Source: a virus. From it: a DNA stretch of 31,965 bases. The notes below the pieces were generated by a model. That model was not told where the DNA came from. It did no database searches and worked only from the letters and a program-made list of their open reading frames with translations. This document shows positions 1-6,648 of the stretch, in pieces. The position numbers and the translations under genes were made by a program. The DNA is taken from positions 1 to 31,965 of the IMG/VR virus record IMGVR_UViG_3300023179_003731. The stretch is one strand, 5' to 3'. Numbering within the stretch: the first letter of the stretch is position 1; every line of letters begins with the position of its first letter.

Positions 1-2
1 GT

Positions 3-872
3 AAATTAACTGTCATCGATGGTCTTCATAGACTAGCCAAAGCCGTTAAAAACAAAATAGAAACTTTGCCGGTAAAGTGCATTACCAATGATGAATTACA
101 AAGCGCACATTTGAAGAAAGGTGTGGCGGAAGGCGCGAATCCAACTTCAGATAGCGCACAAGATGCACGGGGAAATCATCGTGGTGTTGTAAAGAAAAAT
201 AAAGACGGCTCTTATGTCGCAACCAATCAATCTGGCTCACGTAAAATTTTTAAAAGCGAAAAGTCTGCCAAGGCACACGCCAACTCAGGTCAGCAAGGTG
301 TGTCTGAAGTAAAACAACGCCTAGATCCCAAGTGCTGGACAGGTAAACACAAAGAAGGTACCAAGATCAAAGGTGGCATACGAGTCAATAACTGTGTGCC
401 TAACGAAAGCATTGATGAAGCAGGATCACCGGCACAGCAAGCAGCTATTGCCATTGCCATGAAAAAAGCCGGCAAAAAGCCTCAGAGTTTAGACGAACAG
501 TTTGACATGATCGAACACATGGTTGAACAACTGGCCCAAGAACATGGTGTAGATGCTGATCAAATTTGGGAAGACTTTGAATCTGTGGATGATCATGAAC
601 TGTTGGAAACAGCAGCTTGGCGTAGAAGTGCAGGCAAGAGCAAAAAAGGCGGGCTCAATGCCAAGGGTGTGGCCAGTTACCGCAGAGAGCATCCAGGAAG
701 TAAATTACAGATGGCAGTTACAACCAAACCCTCAAAACTCAAGCCAGGATCAAAAGCAGCCAAACGTCGTAAAAGTTTCTGTGCAAGAATGTCAGGAGTT
801 GATGGTCCAATGAAAAAGCCCAATGGCAAACCCACCCGCAAGGCGCTGGCATTAAGAAAGTGGAACTGCTGA
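3..872 (+). CDS. Basic Cys-containing phage protein with GVAEG motif, 5' end cut by window
   Basis: The frame is open to the left window edge, so the true start lies upstream; the first in-window start-like codon is TTG at 66. The N-terminal part holds a GVAEG peptide (bases 121-134 encode it) and a related GVSEV about 55 residues later, followed by a basic segment with CW, then NNCVPNES and IDEAG. The last 80 residues are strongly basic and end in KWNC, with an FCARMSG segment; I recall this C-terminal block as a recurrent module in T4-like phages (possibly a DUF6321-type domain, not verified). Stop and next start overlap (TGATG at 870-874). Role unknown; the basic tail and its neighbours suggest a DNA-associated or co-packaged virion protein. 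GVAE|G and SIDE|A resemble prohead-protease sites. Confidence 0.8.
   Translation, partial: KLTVIDGLHRLAKAVKNKIETLPVKCITNDELQSAHLKKGVAEGANPTSDSAQDARGNHRGVVKKNKDGSYVATNQSGSRKIFKSEKSAKAHANSGQQGVSEVKQRLDPKCWTGKHKEGTKIKGGIRVNNCVPNESIDEAGSPAQQAAIAIAMKKAGKKPQSLDEQFDMIEHMVEQLAQEHGVDADQIWEDFESVDDHELLETAAWRRSAGKSKKGGLNAKGVASYRREHPGSKLQMAVTTKPSKLKPGSKAAKRRKSFCARMSGVDGPMKKPNGKPTRKALALRKWNC
121..134 (+). repeat. VAEG-coding DNA repeat, copy 1
   Basis: GTGTGGCGGAAGGC, encoding GVAEG across its edge. The same 14 bases recur at 5671-5684 and 6049-6062, and with one change at 5857-5870. Confidence 0.8.
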
Positions 873-1351
873 TGAGAGCAAGTGAATTCTTAACTGAACT
901 AAAAATAGACAATCGGCACGGATTAGGTGCTGTGCCGCATAATGCAGATGTGAATTACTTTGGCCTGCAAGTTGCCATGCGTCCCAGCATGTTTCTAAAA
1001 CTCAGCTTGCCCTTGGACAAAAACTCGCCCGATGAGCAAGAAACCATACAACACTTGAAACAAAAAATCAATGACCCTGGATTTGGTGCGCCATTCTTGA
1101 CTATTAATGTGCCCGAAGCATGGGAAACAGATGACTTTAGTTTAGAGGCCAAGGTGCGTGATCATGACGGGCGCCATAGAATGTATGCTATAATAGACGA
1201 GCAAGGTGATCGCCCAGTTGAAACACATATCTTTTTGCCACACTTTCGCCGCAGAGATATTACAGATGGTATCATTGAGAATCTACGCAATGGCATATTG
1301 AGTCAAAATGGACAGTATGTAAGTGGTCCTATCTTTGGAGATGCCCGATGA
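872..1351 (+). CDS. Putative internal head protein with capsid-targeting N-terminus and DGRHRM motif
   Basis: The start is the ATG at 872, sharing an A with the upstream TGA; starting there gives MRASEFLTEL, a match in form to T4 capsid-targeting peptides and to the proteins at 1348, 1824, 2662 and 4172. A prohead protease of gp21 type (L/I-x-E cut) would be expected to cleave after FLTE. The body is about 150 residues with a central HDGRHRMYAI segment; D-G-x-H-R motifs occur in ParB/Srx-fold proteins, but nothing else supports that assignment. An ATGA overlap links it to the next gene. Family not recognised; co-packaging into the head is inferred from the N-terminus only. Confidence 0.8.
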   Translation: MRASEFLTELKIDNRHGLGAVPHNADVNYFGLQVAMRPSMFLKLSLPLDKNSPDEQETIQHLKQKINDPGFGAPFLTINVPEAWETDDFSLEAKVRDHDGRHRMYAIIDEQGDRPVETHIFLPHFRRRDITDGIIENLRNGILSQNGQYVSGPIFGDAR

Positions 1352-1785
1352 GAGCAAGAGAATTTGTAACTGAAGCAACATTTGCTGGACAAGAAGTCAA
1401 AGGAAATGCCTATGTAGATCTCAAGGATAAATTTCCACTGTTGTCTACATTGCTATACTTTATACCTGGGTTGCAACAAGCACTAGTATTGGCAAATGCA
1501 GCCAGTGCGGTTCAGATGTATAATCAAGCCATAGAAAAAATTGAAAAACAGTATCCTGCGGCAACTATTCAAGCAGCACAGCAAAAATCTGGAGATGCCG
1601 GTGAACCCTGGGAACCAATGATTACGCCACTGGATGAGCTCAGCTTCTTGGGATCACCATGCACCAAGGATTGTTCCGGTCACAGAGCTGGATATGCCTG
1701 GAGTAAGGCACGTGGCAACAGGAATGCTGCCAGTCACAGCAACAGTTTCAACAATGGTGCTAGATTGGCAGCACAGGGCAAATAG
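1348..1785 (+). CDS. Putative internal head protein with capsid-targeting N-terminus and Cys/His motif
   Basis: Begins MRAREFVTEATF, so a gp21-type cut after FVTE would leave an N-terminal Ala. Residues about 28-50 are hydrophobic (LLSTLLYFIPGLQQALVLANA) and could be a membrane-active or packing helix. The C-terminal third has CTKDCSGHRAGYAW, a compact Cys-Cys-His segment that could bind metal, and ends in a Ser/Asn-rich tail (SHSNSFNNGARLA). Start overlaps the previous stop (ATGA). No family assigned. The hydrophobic helix plus the targeting peptide would suit a protein carried in the capsid and ejected with DNA, but that is inference. Confidence 0.8.
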   Translation: MRAREFVTEATFAGQEVKGNAYVDLKDKFPLLSTLLYFIPGLQQALVLANAASAVQMYNQAIEKIEKQYPAATIQAAQQKSGDAGEPWEPMITPLDELSFLGSPCTKDCSGHRAGYAWSKARGNRNAASHSNSFNNGARLAAQGK

Positions 1786-1793
1786 AATAAATA
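1786..1793 (+). promoter_or_regulatory. T4-type late promoter (AATAAATA)
   Basis: AATAAATA matches the T4 late -10 element TATAAATA at 7 of 8 positions. It sits directly after the stop of the preceding gene and 31 bases before the ATG at 1824, in one of the few gaps of this block. Transcription from it would cover the following virion genes. Confidence 0.5.
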
Positions 1794-1823
1794 AAGCACG
1801 GATCACACTCAAAGGAATATACA

Positions 1824-2660
1824 ATGAGGTCAACAGAATTTATAAGAGAAGCAGGGCGCGACGAGCCAATGTCAGACGCTGCATATGCTGCTCAACGGGC
1901 ACAAGGTGAAAAGAATCTCAATTCAATTAAGAGATTTTTTGGCGGCACCCCAGCAGCACTACCAACTGGGACGGTTGACTCCAATGCTGGAGAACTTGGC
2001 AATCAGTCTCCATCAACAAGCATACCGACAGCGACCGCAGCACCAGTGGCACCACTACCAACATTAGAACCAACTTCGTTACCGGCAGTAGCCGGAACTG
2101 TTGACCCCAATGCTGGAGAACTCGGCAATCAGTCTCCATCAACAAGAATTCCATCAGACGACAAATATCCAGCAACAGCAGCACCTCAACAAATACAAGC
2201 ACCCGGGGAACAAGGGCGCGGAGCAGCAGCGCCGGCTGCTCCTGCCAACAGAGATTCCATGCCATTCAAGCAAGCATTTGCAGATGCCAAGGCGTCAGGT
2301 GTACCAACATTTACTTGGAAAGGTAAATCATACTCCACACAACTGGCCCAGCAAAGTGCAACTCCGGCTTCATTTCCAGCTGGAACAGTTAAAAATGCCG
2401 CAGGTGGATTAACTACCACCAATGCCGGCGGTGCTGCCACCAGTGTTACTCGAAACAGTCGCCCAGTTGTGCCTGGTTCATTAAGAGCAATACAACAAAA
2501 CAATCAGGCGTTGGCCGCCGCAGGCAAGCAACCTATAGTTGTTCCAGCTACCCCGGCTGCACCAGTGAAACCAGGTCTAGGCAACAGCCCCATGCGTGAA
2601 TCAAATTTTGACGAAAGTGTAAATCTAATGCGTCGTATGTCTACCATGTTAAAAGGCTAA
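1824..2660 (+). CDS. Ala/Pro-rich putative internal head protein with capsid-targeting N-terminus and internal tandem repeat
   Basis: Begins MRSTEFIREAGR, so a gp21-type site falls after FIRE. The 278-residue chain is dominated by Ala, Pro, Thr and Gly and is probably largely disordered. It contains two copies of GTVD(S/P)NAGELGNQSPST about 42 residues apart (bases 1974-2020 and 2100-2146). A more ordered segment, FKQAFADAKASGVPTFTWKG near residue 150, resembles short modules scattered through T4-like virion proteins. The C-terminus NFDESVNLMRRMSTMLKG looks like an amphipathic helix. SD-like AAGGAA lies 8 bases before the ATG. Function unknown; a low-complexity head-filling or ejected protein is the best guess. 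Confidence 0.8.
   Translation: MRSTEFIREAGRDEPMSDAAYAAQRAQGEKNLNSIKRFFGGTPAALPTGTVDSNAGELGNQSPSTSIPTATAAPVAPLPTLEPTSLPAVAGTVDPNAGELGNQSPSTRIPSDDKYPATAAPQQIQAPGEQGRGAAAPAAPANRDSMPFKQAFADAKASGVPTFTWKGKSYSTQLAQQSATPASFPAGTVKNAAGGLTTTNAGGAATSVTRNSRPVVPGSLRAIQQNNQALAAAGKQPIVVPATPAAPVKPGLGNSPMRESNFDESVNLMRRMSTMLKG
1974..2020 (+). repeat. 47-bp direct repeat, copy A
   Basis: In-frame repeat inside the Ala/Pro-rich gene. Copy B is at 2100-2146, 126 bases downstream, and differs at two positions by eye. Confidence 0.85.
2100..2146 (+). repeat. 47-bp direct repeat, copy B
   Basis: Second copy of the repeat at 1974-2020, in the same reading frame. The 126-base spacing is a multiple of three, so recombination between copies would keep the protein in frame. 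Confidence 0.85.
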
Positions 2661-2661
2661 C

Positions 2662-3309
2662 ATGAAATCATTTGAGTTCTTATCCGAAGCTACTGTCTTG
2701 GGCAATATCTATACCGCGAGATTCGGGGATTCCTTGCCGAGCATAGCCCAGGCCAATGATACCACCGTAGATGGCATCATGTGGCAAAATCCACAGTTTG
2801 CCAGCCCCGGTGATATACAGCCTGGATCACGGATACGATTGCCCGGTGCTGGTATGTCTGCAACGTCATCAATCAGTTCTGGCGGCGGTGCATCAGGCAA
2901 TGCAAAAATTGCCCTGAATTACTTTGTTCAGCAAGGATGGACCCCTGCACAAGCTGCCGGACTGGTAGCAAACCTACAAGCTGAATCTGGAAAAAATCTC
3001 AACCCTGACGCACTAAATTCCAAAGAGCAAGCATATGGCATTGCACAATGGCGTGGCTCGCGACAACAAGATTTTGCCAAACAAATGGGCAAACCCTTAC
3101 AGGGTTCTGGCTTGCAAGATCAATTGAAATTTGTACAGTGGGAATTGAACAACACAGAAGCAAAAGCAGGACAAGCATTAAAGAATGCAAAAACAGCCGA
3201 AGACGCTGCGGCTATTGTGGATCACTACTATGAGCGCAGCGGTGGACAAGCAAGACAACAACGCATGGCTATGGCAGCAGCATTGGCCCCAGCTACACAA
3301 ATGGCATAA
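2662..3309 (+). CDS. LysM plus tail-lysozyme-like peptidoglycan hydrolase with capsid-targeting N-terminus
   Basis: Three parts are visible. Residues 1-10 are MKSFEFLSEA, a capsid-targeting-like peptide with a gp21-type cut site after FLSE. Residues about 15-62 form a LysM domain (YTARFGDSLPSIAQAN through GSRIRLPGAG), which binds peptidoglycan. Residues about 78-200 match the phage tail lysozyme fold (Phage_lysozyme2-like): NYFVQQGWTPAQAAGLVANL, then QAESGKNLNPDA with the candidate catalytic Glu, AYGIAQWRGSRQQDF, and a YYERSGGQ end. Such domains cleave glycan strands. The N-terminal peptide suggests it is packed inside the head and not mounted on the tail. It lies one base after the previous gene and is probably co-transcribed with it. 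Confidence 0.85.
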   Translation: MKSFEFLSEATVLGNIYTARFGDSLPSIAQANDTTVDGIMWQNPQFASPGDIQPGSRIRLPGAGMSATSSISSGGGASGNAKIALNYFVQQGWTPAQAAGLVANLQAESGKNLNPDALNSKEQAYGIAQWRGSRQQDFAKQMGKPLQGSGLQDQLKFVQWELNNTEAKAGQALKNAKTAEDAAAIVDHYYERSGGQARQQRMAMAAALAPATQMA

Positions 3310-3332
3310 CCAATTATAGAAAGAGAATTATC

Positions 3333-3650
3333 ATGGCCGCAACAATAACTTGGACAGTAACCGAAATGGTCTGTCACCCATCCATACAAGAATACACAAA
3401 CGTGGTGCTTGTGGTTCATTGGAACTGCGCCGGTGTACAACACAGTTACAGCAGTCAAATGAATGGCTACTGTAATATTCCCGGTCCGACTGATTCCTTT
3501 ACGCCGTATGATCAACTGACACAAACACAAGTGCTGGAGTGGATTTGGGCCAATGGTGTCGACCAAGCTGCTATAGAATCATACGTGCAGGCTTCAATTG
3601 ATGAACAAGCAAATCCTCCAGTGGTAATGCCACTGCCCTGGGCCGCATGA
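3333..3650 (+). CDS. Small conserved phage protein (DUF7936-like)
   Basis: A 105-residue protein starting MAATITWTVTEM, with a beta-rich N-terminal half (TNVVLVVHWNCAGVQHSYSS) and a helical C-terminal half containing FTPYDQLTQTQVLEWIWANG. I recall this layout from short virion-cluster proteins of T4-like phages (a DUF7936-type family, not verified). SD-like AAAGAGAA precedes the ATG, and the stop overlaps the next start as ATGA at 3647-3650. No targeting peptide is present. Function unknown. Confidence 0.75.
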   Translation: MAATITWTVTEMVCHPSIQEYTNVVLVVHWNCAGVQHSYSSQMNGYCNIPGPTDSFTPYDQLTQTQVLEWIWANGVDQAAIESYVQASIDEQANPPVVMPLPWAA

Positions 3651-3886
3651 TCATGTTGATACGCGAATTTGTTGATCAGCCACGTGAAGGAATGGGATTC
3701 CTGGGTGAAAAGGATGTGGATGACAACTCAGTCTCTGGCCCAGTGGAAGCATATGGGTATAGATACAACAACCGAGATCAACGCATAGTATGGCGTAAAA
3801 TTTTCCCAAGTGGAGAAGCTGCTTATGCCTGGGCAGATAGAAATAATGCCACAGTATTAGGTACCCGCTCAACGGAACAAAGATGA
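3647..3886 (+). CDS. Small protein with divergent capsid-targeting-like N-terminus
   Basis: The ATG at 3647 overlaps the previous stop; a second in-frame ATG at 3653 would give MLIREFVDQPREGMGF, aligning better with the targeting peptides nearby, although FVDQ lacks the Glu expected at the cut site. The rest (about 60 residues) is charged, with two aromatic stretches (EAYGYRYNNRDQRIVW and AAYAWADRNNATVLG). The C-terminal piece resembles small phage modules seen in virion clusters. Linked to the next gene by ATGA. Function unknown. Confidence 0.7.
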   Translation: MIMLIREFVDQPREGMGFLGEKDVDDNSVSGPVEAYGYRYNNRDQRIVWRKIFPSGEAAYAWADRNNATVLGTRSTEQR

Positions 3887-4185
3887 CTGCACAGTTTGTG
3901 TTGATCAATGCGGATGTTTCAGTTGACTGGGACGGGCCGCCGCCAAACTACAGACTATACGTAGGCGGCGAATTGTTCTCTGAACGCACCTGGATCTGGC
4001 AAGATGAATATCTAGAAGAGCTTATACAGATTTATGCACCGCCGGGTGAATATGAATTACGCCGAGAATTGGTGGCACCGGCTCAAGGGCACATAGAAGT
4101 GACTAACACACGTATTAAACATGGCCCGCCAGGCGCACACATGATAAACAACACATTGCTAAGGATCAAAAATGAAAATACGTGA
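3883..4185 (+). CDS. Conserved small beta-rich phage protein
   Basis: A 100-residue protein starting MTAQFVLINADVSVDWDG. The sequence alternates short beta strands with Gly/Pro turns (YRLYVGGELFSERTWIW, YAPPGEYELR, RHGPPGAH-like region KHGPPGAHMINNTLLRI), which suggests a small beta-sandwich. Start overlaps the previous stop (ATGA) and its end overlaps the next gene by 14 bases. It lacks a targeting peptide. I do not recognise the family. Confidence 0.75.
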   Translation: MTAQFVLINADVSVDWDGPPPNYRLYVGGELFSERTWIWQDEYLEELIQIYAPPGEYELRRELVAPAQGHIEVTNTRIKHGPPGAHMINNTLLRIKNENT

Positions 4186-4384
4186 AATAATGGAAGACGC
4201 CAGCAGCGGCAGTTCAAGCACTGGATCTGTAGCAGTTGTAGTTCAACCCATGGGTATGCAAACAAGGTCGGGCGGTTCCATGTTGAGTGGTAAATACACA
4301 ACGGACCTGGCGCCTAACACACCTCGGGAATACAAAAGGAACAAGCATGCTCGCGGACAATTTAAAAACACTCCTGGCAACTAA
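4172..4384 (+). CDS. Short Ser/Gly-rich protein with capsid-targeting-like N-terminus
   Basis: Seventy residues starting MKIREIMEDASSGSSSTGS. The first ten fit the targeting-peptide pattern, with IME as a possible gp21-type site. The remainder is low complexity: a Ser/Gly linker, VAVVVQPMGMQTR, and a Lys/Arg/Asn tail. The start overlaps the upstream gene by 14 bases, and the last 38 bases overlap the Dps-like gene in another frame. Small proteins of this form occur in virion regions of T4-like phages. After cleavage a peptide of about 60 residues would remain. Function unknown. Confidence 0.7.
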   Translation: MKIREIMEDASSGSSSTGSVAVVVQPMGMQTRSGGSMLSGKYTTDLAPNTPREYKRNKHARGQFKNTPGN

Positions 4385-4787
4385 TTTTGCCTACTACTTA
4401 AAAGCACACCAATTTCACTGGAATGTAGAAGGTCCCGACTTTGGAGAACTACATGCTTTTTTTCAAGCCATCTACGAAGATGCTTATTCTGCACTGGATC
4501 CCACAGCAGAATACATTCGCTACCTAGGTGAGTATGCGCCAGGAAGTTTAGAAAGATTTATTGAACTCACAAAAATTGCCGGACAGATCAAAATTCCGCG
4601 TGCTCGACTGATGTTGGAAGAATTACACGCCAATAACAATCAAATGCTGGATTTACTAAATGATTGTTTTGCTTCGGCTAATGAAGCAAATGAACAAGGT
4701 ATTGCTAATTTTATTGCAGAACGACTCAGTGCTCATGGCAAGTATCGTTGGCAACTGACCAGTTATTTGAAAGCGGAACGAGCATGA
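4347..4787 (+). CDS. dps: Dps-like ferritin-fold protein
   Basis: The ATG at 4347 is preceded by AAAGGAA, a good SD; upstream start-like codons would overlap the previous gene far more. The protein (146 aa) has the Dps dinuclear-site signature: H24-W-N, H36, D51 and E55 occupy the positions of E. coli Dps H51, H63, D78 and E82 with identical spacing. The residue at the D67 position is Gln40. The remaining length suits a four-helix bundle without the long N-terminal DNA-binding tail. Dps proteins oxidise and store iron in a 12-mer cage and protect DNA. In a phage it might guard DNA or act on host iron. The altered ligand leaves ferroxidase activity uncertain. Confidence 0.88.
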   Translation: MLADNLKTLLATNFAYYLKAHQFHWNVEGPDFGELHAFFQAIYEDAYSALDPTAEYIRYLGEYAPGSLERFIELTKIAGQIKIPRARLMLEELHANNNQMLDLLNDCFASANEANEQGIANFIAERLSAHGKYRWQLTSYLKAERA

Positions 4788-5446
4788 GTGATGACATTGC
4801 AAACATACTGAAACGTCTGGCCATAATTGAGTCAGATACGACTCCGGTCTCGGTAAAAAAAGGACTGAATCAGCAACAAAAGTCAGTACCGCAACTGCCT
4901 GCATTGTTCCGGCCTGAAAATGTATCACCGGTGTTAGGCAGCAACAATCAAAAGAAACCCCTGGGCAAAAACATGGTTGGTGATAGTGTTCAGCCTGTTC
5001 GTAATGCATTAGCCGAGCGCATGGCTGCCATTGATGAAGATATGTTAAGTCGTGTCAAGAAGGATCTCACACAGTATCTGGACCGATTGGAACAAAAAGC
5101 CAAACAAGAAATTCAAGACAAGAATCCTGCCAAGTCTGACGATCAGGATCACTCAGAACAACATGCACCAGAAGAATCCCAAGAGCCCATGATGAGTGGT
5201 ACTGCCATGATGAGCCCAGTGAGTGTGGCCGAATGTGGTCCTGTAAAAATTATCACATTAGAAGATGGCACATGTTTAGAGTGTTGGGGGGATCAACACC
5301 GTGGATTTGAAATACGCCATCAAGGACGAGTATTACCCAGCCGGTTTAGCAACTTAGATGAAGCCGAAATGGCAGTAGAGATGTATCAAGCACATCGTCG
5401 GAGTCTACCCCAAGACCCCAGCCAAGATTACTTAGAAGAAGCATAA
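4784..5446 (+). CDS. Conserved phage protein with acidic low-complexity centre
   Basis: The ATG at 4784 overlaps the Dps stop (ATGA). The 220-residue chain has an N-terminal Gln/Pro-rich part, a predicted coiled coil around LSRVKKDLTQYLDRLEQKAK, an acidic disordered stretch (KSDDQDHSEQHAPEESQEP) and a compact C-terminal domain (ITLEDGTCLECWGDQHRGFE through AEMAVEMYQAHRR). The domain order resembles phage scaffold-like or head-associated proteins, but no family is recognised. It lies two bases before the GVAEG-repeat gene. Confidence 0.75.
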   Translation: MSDDIANILKRLAIIESDTTPVSVKKGLNQQQKSVPQLPALFRPENVSPVLGSNNQKKPLGKNMVGDSVQPVRNALAERMAAIDEDMLSRVKKDLTQYLDRLEQKAKQEIQDKNPAKSDDQDHSEQHAPEESQEPMMSGTAMMSPVSVAECGPVKIITLEDGTCLECWGDQHRGFEIRHQGRVLPSRFSNLDEAEMAVEMYQAHRRSLPQDPSQDYLEEA

Positions 5447-5447
5447 C

Positions 5448-6578
5448 ATGATTATTGATGATTTCTCCAAACCCAAACTCGTAGTGTCGGAAAGTTCTTA
5501 TGGCCGCCGAAACAAAGCAGGTTTTGAAATGGATGTAGAAGACTGGTATATTGTCAAAGACGATGGCAAAATGTACAAAGTTTCAATATTTCCAACTCAG
5601 CGTAAAGCAGCAAAAGAACATGGATATAGTCCCACTAGAGAAGAAGCTAAAAGAAAAGCCGGTTCTCAAGGTGTGGCGGAAGGCTCATTAGCAGAAATGG
5701 ATAAAAGTGCATCACAGCCCGGTCGTGATGGTAAAGTTAGCCATAAAACTTACGGCAGTCGTGACAACTACAAACTGGGTGATCCTGAAAGAACAGGAAA
5801 ACAAATATCCGCAGAAAAAGCCAAAAAAGATGCACTTGATATTTTGAAGAAACAAGGTGTGGCAGAAGGCTCTGAGCAAGATGATCCATATAAAGGTATA
5901 ACACCCGGGAATGGTCGAAGCGCCGCAAGAAATGCTCATAGATTAGGAAAGACTTATAAGAATCCTCACAATCCTAAGTACCATAAAGCAGCACATACGG
6001 AATGGGAAAAGGAGTATAACAACGAAATAGCACGATTGAAAAAGAAAAGTGTGGCGGAAGGCTTGACAGACGGTGCACAAGATCTGCACATTGGTGATCC
6101 TGTGATCATCACTGGCTCACGCAATGAATTTGAAGGTGCAACTGGTGAGATTGTGGACTTTGGGCGAGACAATCGTTTTGTTGTGGTTGACTTGTACAAT
6201 CACGGTCGACACAGCTTTCATTCCAGTGACGTCAGCTTCAATGAGTATGCCGGCAGCGATGACGAAGAAGCCAGAATGTACGATGCCGGAGAGTTTGGCG
6301 ATGATGCCCGGGACGGCATGGATGAAGCACGTATGAGTGCTGCTCAACGTTTGAGCACGGCTTGGGACAAGCAACGTGCCAAGAGTGATGCCAGCCTGCG
6401 TAGAACTCCAAGTTCAATCCCCAAGGCCGTGGACAAGGAACGCATGATCCGCGACATTGCTACTAGCGATGCCTCACCAGAACACAAGAAAGTGGCCATT
6501 GATGCGGTAATGAAAACCATGAGCGAAAGCCGTGCGCAACGTCAACAGCTACTGGCACAGATGTTAAACAGCCGTTGA
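5448..6578 (+). CDS. Modular virion-region protein with three (G/S)VAEG repeats and a KOW-like segment
   Basis: The 376-residue chain divides at three VAEG peptides (about residues 77-80, 139-142 and 203-206). The N-terminal module is DWYIVKDDGKMYKVSIFPTQ plus a helix; two short basic modules rich in Lys, Asn and Arg follow. After the third repeat comes IGDPVIITGSRNEFEGATGE, a KOW/SH3-like strand pattern, then an acidic stretch (SDDEEARMYDAGEFGDDARD) and a helical C-terminus. Each VAE|G resembles a prohead-protease site (L/I/V-x-E, small residue), so the chain could be a precursor cut into peptides. The repeat is also conserved as DNA. It is the last gene before the terminator at 6585-6610. 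Confidence 0.75.
   Translation: MIIDDFSKPKLVVSESSYGRRNKAGFEMDVEDWYIVKDDGKMYKVSIFPTQRKAAKEHGYSPTREEAKRKAGSQGVAEGSLAEMDKSASQPGRDGKVSHKTYGSRDNYKLGDPERTGKQISAEKAKKDALDILKKQGVAEGSEQDDPYKGITPGNGRSAARNAHRLGKTYKNPHNPKYHKAAHTEWEKEYNNEIARLKKKSVAEGLTDGAQDLHIGDPVIITGSRNEFEGATGEIVDFGRDNRFVVVDLYNHGRHSFHSSDVSFNEYAGSDDEEARMYDAGEFGDDARDGMDEARMSAAQRLSTAWDKQRAKSDASLRRTPSSIPKAVDKERMIRDIATSDASPEHKKVAIDAVMKTMSESRAQRQQLLAQMLNSR
5671..5684 (+). repeat. VAEG-coding DNA repeat, copy 2
   Basis: GTGTGGCGGAAGGC, identical to the copies at 121-134 and 6049-6062 and preceded by CAAG. Confidence 0.8.
5857..5870 (+). repeat. VAEG-coding DNA repeat, copy 3
   Basis: GTGTGGCAGAAGGC, one synonymous change from the other copies, preceded by CAAG as in copy 2. 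Confidence 0.8.
6049..6062 (+). repeat. VAEG-coding DNA repeat, copy 4
   Basis: GTGTGGCGGAAGGC, identical to copies 1 and 2. Here the preceding residue is Ser in place of Gly. Confidence 0.8.
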
Positions 6579-6584
6579 TTCTGT

Positions 6585-6610
6585 CAGAGATACTTTGTGT
6601 CTCTGTTTTT
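6585..6610 (+). terminator. Intrinsic terminator after the virion block
   Basis: CAGAGATAC, loop TTT, GTGTCTCTG form a 9-bp stem (one U-G pair), followed at once by five T residues. It lies just after the stop at 6578 and separates the virion genes from the homing-endonuclease gene. Confidence 0.8.
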
Positions 6611-6619
6611 ATGCACTAG

Positions 6620-6627
6620 ACTAAATA
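6620..6627 (+). promoter_or_regulatory. Weak T4-type late promoter (ACTAAATA)
   Basis: Matches TATAAATA at 6 of 8 positions, 22 bases before the ATG at 6649 and downstream of the terminator. Late promoters ahead of homing-endonuclease genes are known in T4. Confidence 0.35.
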
Positions 6628-6648
6628 AACACATATTAAGGGGTGTTT

